64,000 nt of DNA from Microbacterium hominis NBRC 15708 (GTDB lineage: Bacteria; Actinomycetota; Actinomycetes; Actinomycetales; Microbacteriaceae). Of the stretch, positions 31,324 to 41,142 are shown in pieces; position 1 is the stretch's first letter, and each line of letters opens with the position of its first letter. The stretch spans positions 1 through 64,000 of the forward strand of contig NZ_BCWI01000005.1 in assembly GCF_001592125.1 (NCBI RefSeq), read 5' to 3'. The position numbers and the translations under genes are program-made. Under the pieces are notes generated by a model, which made no database searches, was not told where the DNA came from, and saw nothing but the letters and a program-made list of their open reading frames with translations.

Positions 31324-32301
31324 ATGTCGACACCTCCGCCCACCGACCCCGACGGCGCCCCCGGCGACACCCCGGAAGCCGCCGCGTCCGCTCCGGCGGA
31401 CGACCAGCCCACCCAGGCCTACCCCGCCCCGGATGCCCAACCGACCGAGGTCTACCCGCCGGCCACCGGCGGCTACGGCGACGCGTACGTCGCGCCGACG
31501 GCGCCCCCGCTGCCTCCCGTGCCGCCCGCGGCAGCCCCGTACGGCCAGCCCGGATACGGGGCTGCGCCGTTCGGACAGCCCGGGGCGGTGCCGCCCGGCC
31601 CCGTCCCTCCGCAGCCGGGACAGCCCGACACCCGGTCCAAGGCGATCGCGTGGACGGCGCTCGGACTGGCGGCGGGCGGAACGATCCTCAGCCTCGTCGG
31701 CCTCGTGCCCGTGCCGTGGGTCGGCCTCGTGGCCGTGCTCATCGGCGGTCTGCTGCTGCTGGCGGGCTTCATCTTCTCGATCGTCGGGCTGGCCGGCAAG
31801 CGCTACGGCGGCAAGCCGCTGAGCATCACGGCGCTCGTGCTGTCGCTCGTGGGCGCGACGATCGGGGCGTTCGCCCTGATCTGGTCGATCGTGCTTCTCG
31901 GCCTCTCCGCGGCCGGGTCGTCGATCGACGACGTGCTGGCCCCCTCCGCGACGCCGTCGGCGGAGGTCACGCCCGGCGCCGGTCTGCCGACCGACGACAG
32001 CGAGGCCGACGCGGCCGAGGAGACCGCCGCCGAGCAGGCGTTCATCGCCGACGTCCGCCCGAAGGTCAACGACATCTTCGCCGAAGTCGACCCGACCGCC
32101 ACGCCGGACGTCATCGAGGAGGTGCTCCCCGACGAGTCGCTCATCATCATCGGCCAGACGCTGCTGGTGACCGGGGACAGCGGCGTCGAAGACCTCGTCC
32201 AGCAGACCATCACCAGCATCGGCGCCGATGAGAGCGCCGCCGACCTGCTGCGCACGCTGTACCAGGAGATCCTGGCCTCCGCGAAGACCTACCTGCAGTA
32301 G
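31324..32301 (+). CDS. Proline-rich multi-pass membrane protein (DUF4190-like)
   Basis: A 325-residue protein of unknown function. The first ~105 residues are Pro/Ala/Gly/Tyr-rich and disordered (repeats such as PYGQPGYG and PFGQPG). Three hydrophobic helices follow (about residues 110-210) in the arrangement of DUF4190-type proteins, and then an acidic soluble tail of about 110 residues. AAGGA precedes the ATG at 31324. A region around 31247-31261 (TAGTGTCTATGTAT) may supply the -10. It converges with sbcC with only three bases between the stops. Confidence 0.75.
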   Translation: MSTPPPTDPDGAPGDTPEAAASAPADDQPTQAYPAPDAQPTEVYPPATGGYGDAYVAPTAPPLPPVPPAAAPYGQPGYGAAPFGQPGAVPPGPVPPQPGQPDTRSKAIAWTALGLAAGGTILSLVGLVPVPWVGLVAVLIGGLLLLAGFIFSIVGLAGKRYGGKPLSITALVLSLVGATIGAFALIWSIVLLGLSAAGSSIDDVLAPSATPSAEVTPGAGLPTDDSEADAAEETAAEQAFIADVRPKVNDIFAEVDPTATPDVIEEVLPDESLIIIGQTLLVTGDSGVEDLVQQTITSIGADESAADLLRTLYQEILASAKTYLQ

Positions 32302-32304
32302 CGC

Positions 32305-35300
32305 TCAGCGCGCCTCGCGCGCGCTCTCGGCCGAGGGCCGGGCGGCATCCTGACGGATGACGCTCGGCCCTTCGTGCGTCGAGGACACGAGGATCTGGGC
32401 GGGCAGCTGCTCCTTCATCGCCTCGACGTGGCTGATGACGCCGACGGTGCGCCCGCCCGCCCGGAGGTCGTCGAGGGTGCGCATGGCGAGCTCGAGCGTC
32501 TCGGGGTCGAGGGAGCCGAAGCCCTCGTCGACGAAGAGGGTGTCCAGGCGGATGCCGCCGGCGCGCGAGGTGACCACCTCGCCCAGACCGAGGGCGAGGG
32601 CGAGGGAGGCGAGGAAGGTCTCGCCGCCGGAGAGAGACTGGGGTGAGCGCAGTCGGCCCGTGTGCGCGTCGAGCACGTCGATGCCGAGTCCCGATGCCCG
32701 TCCGCGGGCGGCGCGCGCGTCGGAATGGTGCAGGGTGTACCGGCCCGACGACATCTCGGCGAGCCGGACGTTGGCGGCGGCGACGATCTCCTCGAGCTCG
32801 GCGGCCAGCACGAACGTCTCCAGATCCATCTTCATCGTGTTGGGCGCGCGACCGGCGACCGTGTCGGCCAGGCGGATGACGGCGGCGGCGTCCTCGCCGC
32901 TCTCCTGCACCGCGACCAGTGCCGCATCGACCTGCCGCAGCAGATCGTCCAGGCGTGCGGCGACACCGTCCGCGCCGGTGTGCGCGGCGATCGCCTCGGC
33001 GCGGGCCGCGTCCGCCGCGGCCGCGGTCTCGGCGGAACGAGCGAGCGCCTCGGCATCGATCTCGTCGCCGACGGCGTCGAGCTCGAGCTCGAGCAGCCGT
33101 GCCCGCGTCGCCGTCAGCCGGGCCGCGTGGTCGGCGACCTCGGCGTCGAGCTGCGCGATGCCGGCGTCGTCGAGGAGTGCCGCACGGACCGCGGCGGCAT
33201 CCGCGAACGGCGACGACGCGAGGCGGGTCTCGAACTCGGCCGTCGCGGCGTCGCGGACGCGGAGCCTCTCATCGCGCGCGGCGACGGCGGCCACGACGGC
33301 GCGCGCCCGATCCCGCTCCGCCGCCGTCGCGGCGATCCGCGCGGCGACGCTGTCGAAGCCCCCGCGCCCCTCCACGACGGCTGCCGTCAGCCGCGCGATG
33401 TCGCTCTCGAGGCCGCGGAGCCGTTCGCGGGCGGCGGCGAGGTCGTCGGCCACGCGCGCGCGTTCGGTCTCGGCGAGGGCGGCGGTGGCATCGAGCTCGC
33501 GGCGGCGGGCGTGGAGCTCGTCGAGCAGGGCAGCGGCCTGCGCCGCCGCGGCGGCCGCGGCGGCGGTGCTCGCGAGCTGCTCCTCGGCCGAGGCCACCTC
33601 CAGGCCCGCGGCCTCCGCCCGGGCCTGAGCGAGCTCGTCGCGCACGCGGGCCGCCGCTTCGCGGGCGGTGCCCTCGGCCGCGACGGCGGCGTCGCGCGCG
33701 CGCTCGGCGGCGGCGAGCACCTCGTCCGTCACCGGCTCGTCGCCCCTGTGTGCGGGACGGGGATGGGCCGTCGAGCCGCAGACCGCGCAGGGCTCGCCCG
33801 GGATCAGAGCGGCCGCGAGCTCCCCCGCGGCCCCGGCGAGTCGCCGGCGCAGCAGGGCGCCGACCTCGGCCGCCGCGGCCTCCGTCGCCGCCGACGCCCG
33901 GGCGTACGCGGTCTCGGCGCGGGTCAGCGTGTCCGCGTGCGCCTCGGCGCGGCGTGCGGCGTCGAGCACGTCGCCGAGCCGTGCGCGCTCGGCGTCGAGC
34001 TCGTCGCGGCGCGCCGCACCGGCCTCCGCCCGGACGATCTGCTCGTCCAGGGCGGCGCGCACGGCCGGCACCCCCGCGCGCCGCTCGTCGAGGGCGTCGA
34101 ACGCGGCGCGGAGGTCGGCGACGACGCGCGTCGTCTCGACGTGCGCGGCCGCCCGCTCGTCGAGCTCGCGCTCGTGCGCGGCGGCGGTCTCCCACCGCAC
34201 GAGGTCTCCGGTGAGGGTGTCGACGAGCGCCGCCACATCGGCGTCGGCGTCTCCCCCGCCGTCGGTCCATCGTCGCCAGGCCGCCGCGGCATCCGCCGCG
34301 GCCGTCGCAGCGGCACGGTCGGCGCGCTCCGCGGCATCCCCCGGCGCCCGCAGCAGCGCGGCGGCCCGCGCGTCGGCGAGGCGCCGGCGGTCGGCGTCGA
34401 CGGCGGCGGAGCGCTCCTCGAGCCCGCTCAGCCTCTCGCGGAGCGCCGCGCGCTCGCGCCCGCGCTCCGCGCGCGCCTGCAGAGCGGCGTGCGCCGCCGC
34501 CGCGGCCTCGGAGGCGGCGTCGGCGCTGCGGCGTGCGAGGTCCGCCTGCTCGACGCGGTACTGCGCACGCTGGAGCGCCCGCTCGGCGGCGGCCCGCCGC
34601 TCGGGCAGGGGCGCGTCGGCCGCGCTCGCGCCGTCGGCGGGCTCGAGACCGTGGGCGCCGATGAGACGCTCGGCCTCGCCCAGGAGGGTGCGGGCCCGTC
34701 CGTCTACGGCCTTCAGTGCATCGGCGGCGTCGCGGCGGCGCTGCTCCAGGTCGTCACGGTAGCGCTCGAAGCGCCGTGTGCCGAAGAGCGTGCGCAGCAG
34801 CGTCTGGCGTTCGTCGCCCGGAGCGAGCAGGAACCGCGAGAACTTGTTCTGCGCCAGCAGGATGACCTGCTGGAACTGCGCGGCGTTCAGCCCCAGCACC
34901 TCGCCCAGCGCCTCGCCGACGGTGCGCGGCTTGGCGGCGCGGCCGACCCAGGCGCCGTCGACGAGCTCGTCGAGCTCGGCGCGGGCCGGCGCCGTCGTCA
35001 GACCGCCGCCGCGCTTGGCGGGACGGTCGTACTCGGGAGCCCGCGTCACCCGCCACCGCCGCGCGCCCACCGTGAACTCCAGCCGCACCTCGGTGGGGTC
35101 GGCGGGGTGGGCGTGGTCGCTGCGCAGCCGCTTCTCGCCGCCCTCGTAGCGGGGCACGGTGCCGTAGAGGGCGAAGCTGACCCCGTCGAGGATGCTGGAC
35201 TTGCCCGTGCCGGTGCGCCCGGAGATGAGGAACAGGCCGTCGTCGTCGAAGGCGTCGAAGTCGACCACCTGCGTGTCGCGGAACGGACCGAAGCCGGTGA

Positions 35301-35322
35301 GCTCGAGCCGGTGCAGCTTCAT
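32305..35322 (-). CDS. sbcC: Exonuclease SbcCD, subunit C (Rad50-like ATPase)
   Basis: A 1005-residue SMC-like ATPase that, with SbcD, cleaves hairpin and palindromic DNA and processes double-strand ends. The N-terminal half-ATPase has Walker A RTGTGKSSILD. Two long Ala/Arg/Glu-rich coiled-coil arms follow, with the zinc hook CAVCGSTAHP near the middle (about residue 510). The C-terminal half has the signature SLSGGETFLASLALALGLGE and Walker B LDTLFVDEGFGSLD. The coiled coils are shorter than in Rad50, as usual for actinobacterial SbcC. It lies 28 bases after sbcD. Confidence 0.95.
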   Translation of the reverse strand: MKLHRLELTGFGPFRDTQVVDFDAFDDDGLFLISGRTGTGKSSILDGVSFALYGTVPRYEGGEKRLRSDHAHPADPTEVRLEFTVGARRWRVTRAPEYDRPAKRGGGLTTAPARAELDELVDGAWVGRAAKPRTVGEALGEVLGLNAAQFQQVILLAQNKFSRFLLAPGDERQTLLRTLFGTRRFERYRDDLEQRRRDAADALKAVDGRARTLLGEAERLIGAHGLEPADGASAADAPLPERRAAAERALQRAQYRVEQADLARRSADAASEAAAAAHAALQARAERGRERAALRERLSGLEERSAAVDADRRRLADARAAALLRAPGDAAERADRAAATAAADAAAAWRRWTDGGGDADADVAALVDTLTGDLVRWETAAAHERELDERAAAHVETTRVVADLRAAFDALDERRAGVPAVRAALDEQIVRAEAGAARRDELDAERARLGDVLDAARRAEAHADTLTRAETAYARASAATEAAAAEVGALLRRRLAGAAGELAAALIPGEPCAVCGSTAHPRPAHRGDEPVTDEVLAAAERARDAAVAAEGTAREAAARVRDELAQARAEAAGLEVASAEEQLASTAAAAAAAAQAAALLDELHARRRELDATAALAETERARVADDLAAARERLRGLESDIARLTAAVVEGRGGFDSVAARIAATAAERDRARAVVAAVAARDERLRVRDAATAEFETRLASSPFADAAAVRAALLDDAGIAQLDAEVADHAARLTATRARLLELELDAVGDEIDAEALARSAETAAAADAARAEAIAAHTGADGVAARLDDLLRQVDAALVAVQESGEDAAAVIRLADTVAGRAPNTMKMDLETFVLAAELEEIVAAANVRLAEMSSGRYTLHHSDARAARGRASGLGIDVLDAHTGRLRSPQSLSGGETFLASLALALGLGEVVTSRAGGIRLDTLFVDEGFGSLDPETLELAMRTLDDLRAGGRTVGVISHVEAMKEQLPAQILVSSTHEGPSVIRQDAARPSAESAREAR

Positions 35323-35350
35323 GACCGTCGCTCCGCGCGCCGGAGGAGGA

Positions 35351-36499
35351 TCACGCGAACGCCTCGACGCGGATGCGCTCGTCGAGGACGTCGCCGAGGA
35401 GCTCGCGTTCGCGCGCCGTCGCGCCCTCGCCCTCCCGCACGTGCGCGAGGAAGGCGTCGACGAGCTCGGCGTCGCTGCGCGCGGCGCGCACGCGCTGGGA
35501 GTACGAGCGCCCGTCGTCGCTGCGCACCACGGCCGGAGCGTGCACGACCTTGGCGCAGAACGGGAACCGTTCCTGGAGGCGGCGCAGCGGATCGCGCTCG
35601 GGCAGCGCGTCGGTGTACTCGACGCTCACCCACGCGTCCTGCGCCGCGGCGTGCGCGGGAGAGGAGAGGATCTCGGCGAACGGGCCGCGCAGCGTGACGA
35701 GCCGGCGCGGCACCGGCAGCGCGAGCCACGTCGCCTCGGCCGCACCCTCGGCATCCAGCTCGACCAGCCACGACCCGCGCGGCTTGTCGCCCTCGCCGAA
35801 GCTGTAGTGGAGGGGGGCGCCGGCGTAGCGCACGTGGGGGGCGAGCCGCTGGCGGCCGTGGATGTGTCCGAGCGCCGCGTAGTCCACTCCGTCGAACACC
35901 GACAGCGGCACGACGTCGAGCCCGCCCTGCTGGATGTCGCGCTCGAGGTGAGGGGTCGGCTCGACGCCCGCGGCGAAGCAGTGCGCGATGGCGACCGCGC
36001 GCCCGCCCCGGATGGCCCGGTCGGCGCGCACCCGCTGCATCGCGTGCCCGAGCACATCGGCGTGCGTGCGCGCCTGGGGCCACGACGCGCGCAGCAGCGC
36101 CGGCTCGAGGTAGGGGATGCCGTAGAAGTGCACCGGGCCGTGCGCATCGGACACGGTGATCGGCTCGTCGAGGCGCTCCGGGTCGGTGCGCACGTGGATG
36201 CCGTCGCGCAGCAGGCCTGCCTGGAAGCCCAGACGCGCGGCCGAGTCGTGGTTGCCGCTGGTCACGATGACCTGGGCCCCGGTGTCGGCGAGCGCCCGGA
36301 GGGTGTCGGAGAGGAGCGTGTAGCAGGCGGCGGCCGGAGCGGCGGAGTCGAAGACGTCGCCGGCGACGATCACGACGTCGACGTCGTGCTCGCGCACCTG
36401 TCGCGTGAGCGCCTCGAGCACCCCGCGGAGCGCGTCGAGCGTGGAATGACCGTGGAAGGTCCGCCCGATGTGCCAGTCCGAGGTGTGCAGGATGCGCAT
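35351..36499 (-). CDS. sbcD: Exonuclease SbcCD, subunit D (Mre11-like nuclease)
   Basis: A 382-residue metallophosphoesterase subunit with the phosphodiesterase motifs LHTSDWHIG, VIVAGDVFDS, TSGNHDS and the later LGHIHGRQRL. The ATG at 36499 starts exactly at MRILHTSDWHIG. A minus-strand TACCGT lies six bases before it with no usable ribosome-binding site, so the message is probably leaderless. It is co-transcribed with sbcC. Confidence 0.95.
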   Translation of the reverse strand: MRILHTSDWHIGRTFHGHSTLDALRGVLEALTRQVREHDVDVVIVAGDVFDSAAPAAACYTLLSDTLRALADTGAQVIVTSGNHDSAARLGFQAGLLRDGIHVRTDPERLDEPITVSDAHGPVHFYGIPYLEPALLRASWPQARTHADVLGHAMQRVRADRAIRGGRAVAIAHCFAAGVEPTPHLERDIQQGGLDVVPLSVFDGVDYAALGHIHGRQRLAPHVRYAGAPLHYSFGEGDKPRGSWLVELDAEGAAEATWLALPVPRRLVTLRGPFAEILSSPAHAAAQDAWVSVEYTDALPERDPLRRLQERFPFCAKVVHAPAVVRSDDGRSYSQRVRAARSDAELVDAFLAHVREGEGATARERELLGDVLDERIRVEAFA

Positions 36500-36554
36500 G
36501 ACTCCACGGTAGGCGGAGCCGGCGACATCGCCCGGAAGGCCCGCGGCGGAGCCC

Positions 36555-38021
36555 TCAGTCCTGGGCTGCGCGGCGTCGCACCCCGAGATCGATGACACCG
36601 ATCAGCAGGGCGATCGCGACGAAGACGCCCACCGCGACCATCCCGTACGCGTACGCGTTGTGGAAGACCTCGAGCCCGTCGTGCCCCTCGCCCTTCTCCC
36701 GGTAGATCGTCGAGTAGAACAGCGACAGGCCGATCGCCGTGCCGACGGCGGTCCCGACGCGCTGTCCGAGCTGGCCGACGGAGCCCGCCAACCCGCCCGC
36801 GCGGGTGGGGATGTCGGCGAGGGTGAGCGTCTGGTTGGGCGCGACCACGAGTCCGGCGCCCGCACCGGCGACGACCATGACCGCCGCCATCGCGTACTCG
36901 ACGACCCCGGCCGGCACCGTGTAGGCGACGACGGCGAGGGCCGCGACGCTGACGAGCACGATCACCAGGCCCCACACCACGAGCGGCCGCCCGAGCCGCG
37001 CGACCAGGTTGCCGCCGAACCAGGCGGTGATCGCGCTGGCGACCGCGAAGCCGATCGAGACCATGCCCGCGAACACCGGCTCGGTGCCGACCCCGGTCTG
37101 CAGGAACAGCGTCGTGAGCAGGAACATCGCCGGGATCGCGGTGAAGTAGGTCGTGACCACGAGCGTGCCGTTGCGGAAGGACGAGATCGAGAAGAGCGAG
37201 AACGGCACGAGAGGCGACCGGCCGGATGCCGCGTAGCGCCGCTCCCACCACGTGAACGCGGTCACGAAGACCACGAACAGCACGAGCGACCACCACCGGC
37301 GCGGGTCGTCGCTCGGAGCCCCGGTGGTGAACAGGAACGGCCACATGAGCGTGATGATCGTGAAGGCCAGCAGCACGAGCCCGACGGGATCGAGCTGGAG
37401 CCGCCCGGGCGTCGAGCGGCGGGTGCGCGGCAGCAGTCCGAGCACGCCCGCGATCACGAGCGCGCACAGCGGCACGTTGATCCAGAAGATCCACCGCCAG
37501 CCGTCCTGGGCTCCGCCGAGCGCGATCATGAGCCCGCCCAGCGTCGGGCCGATCGCCGTCGCGATGCCGATCGTCGCGCCGAACAGGCCGAACGCGCGCC
37601 CGCGCTCGGCGCCGACGAAGATCTGCTGGATGGTCCCGAGCACCTGGGGCATCTGGATGCCGGCCGCCAGTCCCTGCACGAGGCGGCCCGCGATGAGCAC
37701 CTCGATGGTGGGCGCGACGGCGCACACGATGCTCGTGACGAGGAACAGGCTCAGCCCGACGAGGAACAGGGTCTTGCGGGAGCGCTGGTCGCCGAGGCGC
37801 CCGAAGGGCACGAGCGCCAGCCCGAACATCAGCACGTAGCCCGAGACGACGATCTGCAGCTGCGTCGAGCCGGCGCCCAGCGCCTTCTCGATCGAGGGCA
37901 GCGCGACGTTCACCTTGCTCAGATCGAGGATGGTCAGCGCCGCGACCGAGACGCAGACCCAGAAGGCGCGCCACCGCTGAGCGCTGTCGAGGGGGATGCT
38001 GGCCGTTGCGGGACTCGTCAC
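36555..38021 (-). CDS. MFS transporter, DHA2-like drug exporter family
   Basis: A 488-residue membrane protein with about 14 hydrophobic helices. The first helix region contains the DHA2-type sequence LDLSKVNVALPSIEKALG, the motif A loop is GRLGDQRSRKTLFL, and motif C occurs around GPTLGGLMIAL. Members export drugs, dyes or metabolites using the proton gradient; the substrate is unknown. TAGCGT lies six bases upstream of the GTG at 38021, giving a leaderless arrangement. The gene is on the same strand as sbcD but 55 bases upstream of it. Confidence 0.88.
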   Translation of the reverse strand: MTSPATASIPLDSAQRWRAFWVCVSVAALTILDLSKVNVALPSIEKALGAGSTQLQIVVSGYVLMFGLALVPFGRLGDQRSRKTLFLVGLSLFLVTSIVCAVAPTIEVLIAGRLVQGLAAGIQMPQVLGTIQQIFVGAERGRAFGLFGATIGIATAIGPTLGGLMIALGGAQDGWRWIFWINVPLCALVIAGVLGLLPRTRRSTPGRLQLDPVGLVLLAFTIITLMWPFLFTTGAPSDDPRRWWSLVLFVVFVTAFTWWERRYAASGRSPLVPFSLFSISSFRNGTLVVTTYFTAIPAMFLLTTLFLQTGVGTEPVFAGMVSIGFAVASAITAWFGGNLVARLGRPLVVWGLVIVLVSVAALAVVAYTVPAGVVEYAMAAVMVVAGAGAGLVVAPNQTLTLADIPTRAGGLAGSVGQLGQRVGTAVGTAIGLSLFYSTIYREKGEGHDGLEVFHNAYAYGMVAVGVFVAIALLIGVIDLGVRRRAAQD

Positions 38022-38070
38022 CGTCCCACGCTAGCGTCCCTGCGCGGCGGGGCGGCCGCGGAACGGGAAG

Positions 38071-38096
38071 AGGGGTCCGCCTCGCGGCGGACCCCT
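38071..38096 (-). terminator. Terminator hairpin of the arabinose operon
   Basis: AGGGGTCCGCC and GGCGGACCCCT form a perfect 11-base-pair stem with a four-base TCGC loop, 12 bases after the stop of the GH43 gene. The tail on the minus strand is CTTCCCG, so termination may be intrinsic but weak. It separates the arabinose operon from the MFS gene. Confidence 0.65.
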
Positions 38097-38108
38097 CCCC
38101 TCAGGCGA

Positions 38109-41090
38109 TCAGCGGCAGGAGGCGGCCGCCACCGTCGCCGTCTGCACCGTCGACGACGCGTTGCCGGCGGCCGTGGCCGTCACGGTCACGGTGTGCGCCG
38201 CCAGCGCGCTCTCGCGCGTGGTGAACGTCGTCGACACGCTCTTGCCGGCCGGGACGGAGACCGTCTTCGCGCCGGACGGGCTCGCGAGCGCCGCCGAGAC
38301 CGCGACGGTCTCGTTGTTCGTCACGGTGACGACCTCGACCACCTTGCCGAGCACGCAGCGCGTCGTCGCGGCAACGGCGATGCGCGGCCCGAACGAGACG
38401 GATGCCGACGTCGACGCGCTGACCAGCCCGTCGCGGTAGCCGTCGTAGTGCGCCGTGACGGCCGTGACCGTTCCGGGCACCTCGACGTGGGCGGCACCGT
38501 CGGACAGCGCCACGGTGGCGCTCCAGCCGCCGCCGGAGAAGGTCACCGTGCCGACGACGTCGCCGCCGTCCGCCGCGGCGACGCGCGCCGTGACCTCGCG
38601 GCCCTGGGCGCTCAGCGTGGTGGTGGAGGCCACCGCGGAGACGCCGGTCCACGCGTGCATCGCGTCGAGCACACCCTGGGTGACGCTCACGAACGCGCCG
38701 TGCCGGGGGCTGGCGGGCAGGCCGCCGGTGGCCCGCACGTTCCACGTCGACCGCTGCGACAGCCGGTCGCTCTGCGTGCTCGAGGCGATGGCGCCGCCGC
38801 TCGTGAGGAAGGCCCGGTAGCCGCCCGCGCCGTAGTTGTCGACGAGGAAGACGTAGCCGTCGCCCGTGTTGTTGGGGTCGCCCTCGTTGAGCTTGACGAT
38901 CTCGGGACCCTCGCCCGCCTGCCCGGTCTCGAGCGAGGTCATGTGCGTGTCGACCAGCTGCCACGTCGTCGACGGGTCGGCCGTCCAGCTCGACGCGGTC
39001 GTGGGCGCCGTGAGCACCTTCGAACGCTCGAGGAAGATGTCCTTGCCCGCCTCGAGGGTGCCGGCGGCGCCGCCCTCCTCGTTCTTGGTGAAGCGGTAGT
39101 AGTAGTCGCCGATCTTCGTGACGGTCGAGTCGATGCGGGCGTAGCCGGTGTCCTGCCAGCTCGTCGGCGGGTACGTGAAGGTGCGGAAGTCCCGCGTCAG
39201 CACGTAGAACATGCGCGCATACAGGTTGTCGCTGTTGGTGTGGCTGGCATCCGAGTACAGCCGCGACGCGAAGAACACGACGTAGGACTGCAGGTCGTCG
39301 TCCCAGTACGCCTCGGGCGCCCAGGTCATGCCCGCCGCGGGCTGGTTGACGGTGATGCCCGTGTTCTCACCGTTCGTGCGGCTCCAGGTGACGAGGTCGG
39401 TCGACTCCCACACCTCGATCTTCAGGCTTCCCGCCGACTGGGCGGGGCCCCAGCCGGTGCCGCATCCGATGCACAGGTCGGTCGCGACCATGTAGTACTT
39501 GTCGCCGTCCTTCGAGCGGAGGATGTACGGGTCGCGCAGGCCCTTCGTGTCGGCGGTGGAGGTGATGACCGCGTTGCCGCCGTTGACGGGCGAGAACGTG
39601 AAGAAGTCGTTGCCCGACGTGGCCGCCTGGTAGATCTTCTCGTCGCTGTCGGACTTGAAGTAGGCCGCCGCGTAGCCGGCATCCGGAGCCCAGCGACCGT
39701 GCTCGGCGACGGTCACGGTGAAGCTGCGCTCCGCGGTGGCGCCGTTGAGCGTCGCGTGGGCCGTGAGGGTCGCGGTGCGGTCGCCCGCGCCGTAGGCGGG
39801 CCGCGCGACGATGCCGCCGCCGCGGTAGGGATCGGCCGCGCCGACCGCCGGTGCCGTGTAGCCGGGGTCGGTCGGCGTCACCAGCGACGCGTCCGAGGAG
39901 GTCCACGTGATGGCGGCGCCGTTGACGGCGCCCTTCGTGGCCAGCGGGAGGTTCTCGGTGGTGCGCGACGCGAGCGTGATGGCGTCGAGGTCGGCGGCGA
40001 CGCTGGGCGCGAGCACCGTCACGTCGAAGGTCAGCGTGCTGGACAGGCCCGTCTGCGCCGTCAGGGTGACGGCCGTGTTCGCGCCGATGGAGCGGGAGAC
40101 CACACCGGTGGTCGACACGACCGACGGGTTGGAGGAGGACCAGGTCAGGGAGACGCCGTTCACCGTCGCCGGCAGCGTCAGGTTCGACGACACGCTCGAG
40201 AGCGAGGCGTTGGAGCCCAGCATCTGCGCGAGGACGTCACCGCGCAGCAGCGCCGACGTGGTCGCGCTCTTCTGCTGCGCCGTCGGCATGCTCGCCGACA
40301 CGTCGGAGGACGACAGCGCGACGTCCCAGAACTTGACGTCGGAGACGTCCGCCTTCAGCAGCGGGTCGCCCTGGTAGAGCGAGCGGCCGAGGTAGCCGAG
40401 CACCGAGCCCGTCGGGATGATCGAGCTGAGCGAGAGCGCGTGCGTGAGCGTGGAGATCTGCACGCCGTCGCGGTACAGGGTCAGCGTGCTGCCCGAGCCC
40501 ACCATCGTCAGGGTCGTGAAGCCGGGGTTGAGCCCGCCGCCGGCCGGCAGACGGCTCTCGCCGTTGCTGCCGCCGTTCTTGACGCGGATCGCGGACAGCA
40601 CCTGGTCGGTGTAGCCGCCCTGAGCCGAGCGGGGGCTGAGGAAGATGTGGTTGCCGAGGGCCGTCGTGTTCCACGCGCCCACGCCGTCGCCGATGACCCA
40701 GCCGAAGTGGTTCGCGGAGGTCTGCGTGGACACCGTGTACTCGACCGTGAAGTCGTTGTCCGCCGCGGTGATGAGCCCCGACGGGAGGGACGCATAGCCG
40801 TCGGCGCGGAAGCGCAGGACGGCGTCGCCGCCCGCGTCGGCGAAGGAGCCGTCCGTGAGGCCCGTCAGCGTCGCGTTGCGCCCGTTGCCGGAGACGTCGA
40901 GCAGGGTCGTGCCGCTGTGCGACATGTCGTAGTGCGCGGTCGGGGCGGGCACGCCGGCGGCCGACGCGGCACCGGGGGTCGCGAGGCCGACGCCGGTGAG
41001 CGCGAGCACACCGGCGAGGGCGGCCGCGACCGCGCGGCGGGACGAACGCCCGGATGCCGCGGGGGCAGGCGGGAGCAGTGCTGATCTCAT
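38109..41090 (-). CDS. Secreted GH43-family glycosidase with LamG and Ig-like domains
   Basis: A 993-residue secreted protein. A signal peptide ends near residue 45 (GAASA). It is followed by a LamG/concanavalin-like domain (to about 260, YDMSHSGTTLLDVSGNGRNATL), two atrophied bacterial Ig repeats (to about 455) and a five-bladed GH43 module (about 465-790) with GLRDPYILRSKDGDKYYMVATDL, TWAPEAYWDDDLQSYV, RIDSTVTKIGDYYYRF and AGEGPEIVKLNEG holding the likely catalytic Asp and Glu residues. An Ig-like segment and a C-terminal domain with paired cysteines (RCVLGK ... AASC) follow. There is no LPXTG signal. It is the last gene of the araDBA/transporter operon, so it probably releases arabinose from arabinan or arabinoxylan. 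Confidence 0.85.
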   Translation of the reverse strand: MRSALLPPAPAASGRSSRRAVAAALAGVLALTGVGLATPGAASAAGVPAPTAHYDMSHSGTTLLDVSGNGRNATLTGLTDGSFADAGGDAVLRFRADGYASLPSGLITAADNDFTVEYTVSTQTSANHFGWVIGDGVGAWNTTALGNHIFLSPRSAQGGYTDQVLSAIRVKNGGSNGESRLPAGGGLNPGFTTLTMVGSGSTLTLYRDGVQISTLTHALSLSSIIPTGSVLGYLGRSLYQGDPLLKADVSDVKFWDVALSSSDVSASMPTAQQKSATTSALLRGDVLAQMLGSNASLSSVSSNLTLPATVNGVSLTWSSSNPSVVSTTGVVSRSIGANTAVTLTAQTGLSSTLTFDVTVLAPSVAADLDAITLASRTTENLPLATKGAVNGAAITWTSSDASLVTPTDPGYTAPAVGAADPYRGGGIVARPAYGAGDRTATLTAHATLNGATAERSFTVTVAEHGRWAPDAGYAAAYFKSDSDEKIYQAATSGNDFFTFSPVNGGNAVITSTADTKGLRDPYILRSKDGDKYYMVATDLCIGCGTGWGPAQSAGSLKIEVWESTDLVTWSRTNGENTGITVNQPAAGMTWAPEAYWDDDLQSYVVFFASRLYSDASHTNSDNLYARMFYVLTRDFRTFTYPPTSWQDTGYARIDSTVTKIGDYYYRFTKNEEGGAAGTLEAGKDIFLERSKVLTAPTTASSWTADPSTTWQLVDTHMTSLETGQAGEGPEIVKLNEGDPNNTGDGYVFLVDNYGAGGYRAFLTSGGAIASSTQSDRLSQRSTWNVRATGGLPASPRHGAFVSVTQGVLDAMHAWTGVSAVASTTTLSAQGREVTARVAAADGGDVVGTVTFSGGGWSATVALSDGAAHVEVPGTVTAVTAHYDGYRDGLVSASTSASVSFGPRIAVAATTRCVLGKVVEVVTVTNNETVAVSAALASPSGAKTVSVPAGKSVSTTFTTRESALAAHTVTVTATAAGNASSTVQTATVAAASCR

Positions 41091-41142
41091 CGTCGAGACC
41101 TTTCTCTTTCGGGTAGGTGGTGTCGAGGGCGGGCGAGGGGGC

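Noticed and set aside
36660-41084. A very long plus-strand open frame (about 1470 codons) opposite the GH43 gene and MFS gene
   Set aside because: It is an antisense shadow: low-complexity Arg/Glu/Asp/His/Gly composition, no domains, no start signal, and it lies fully opposite two well-supported genes. High GC leaves the complementary frames open.
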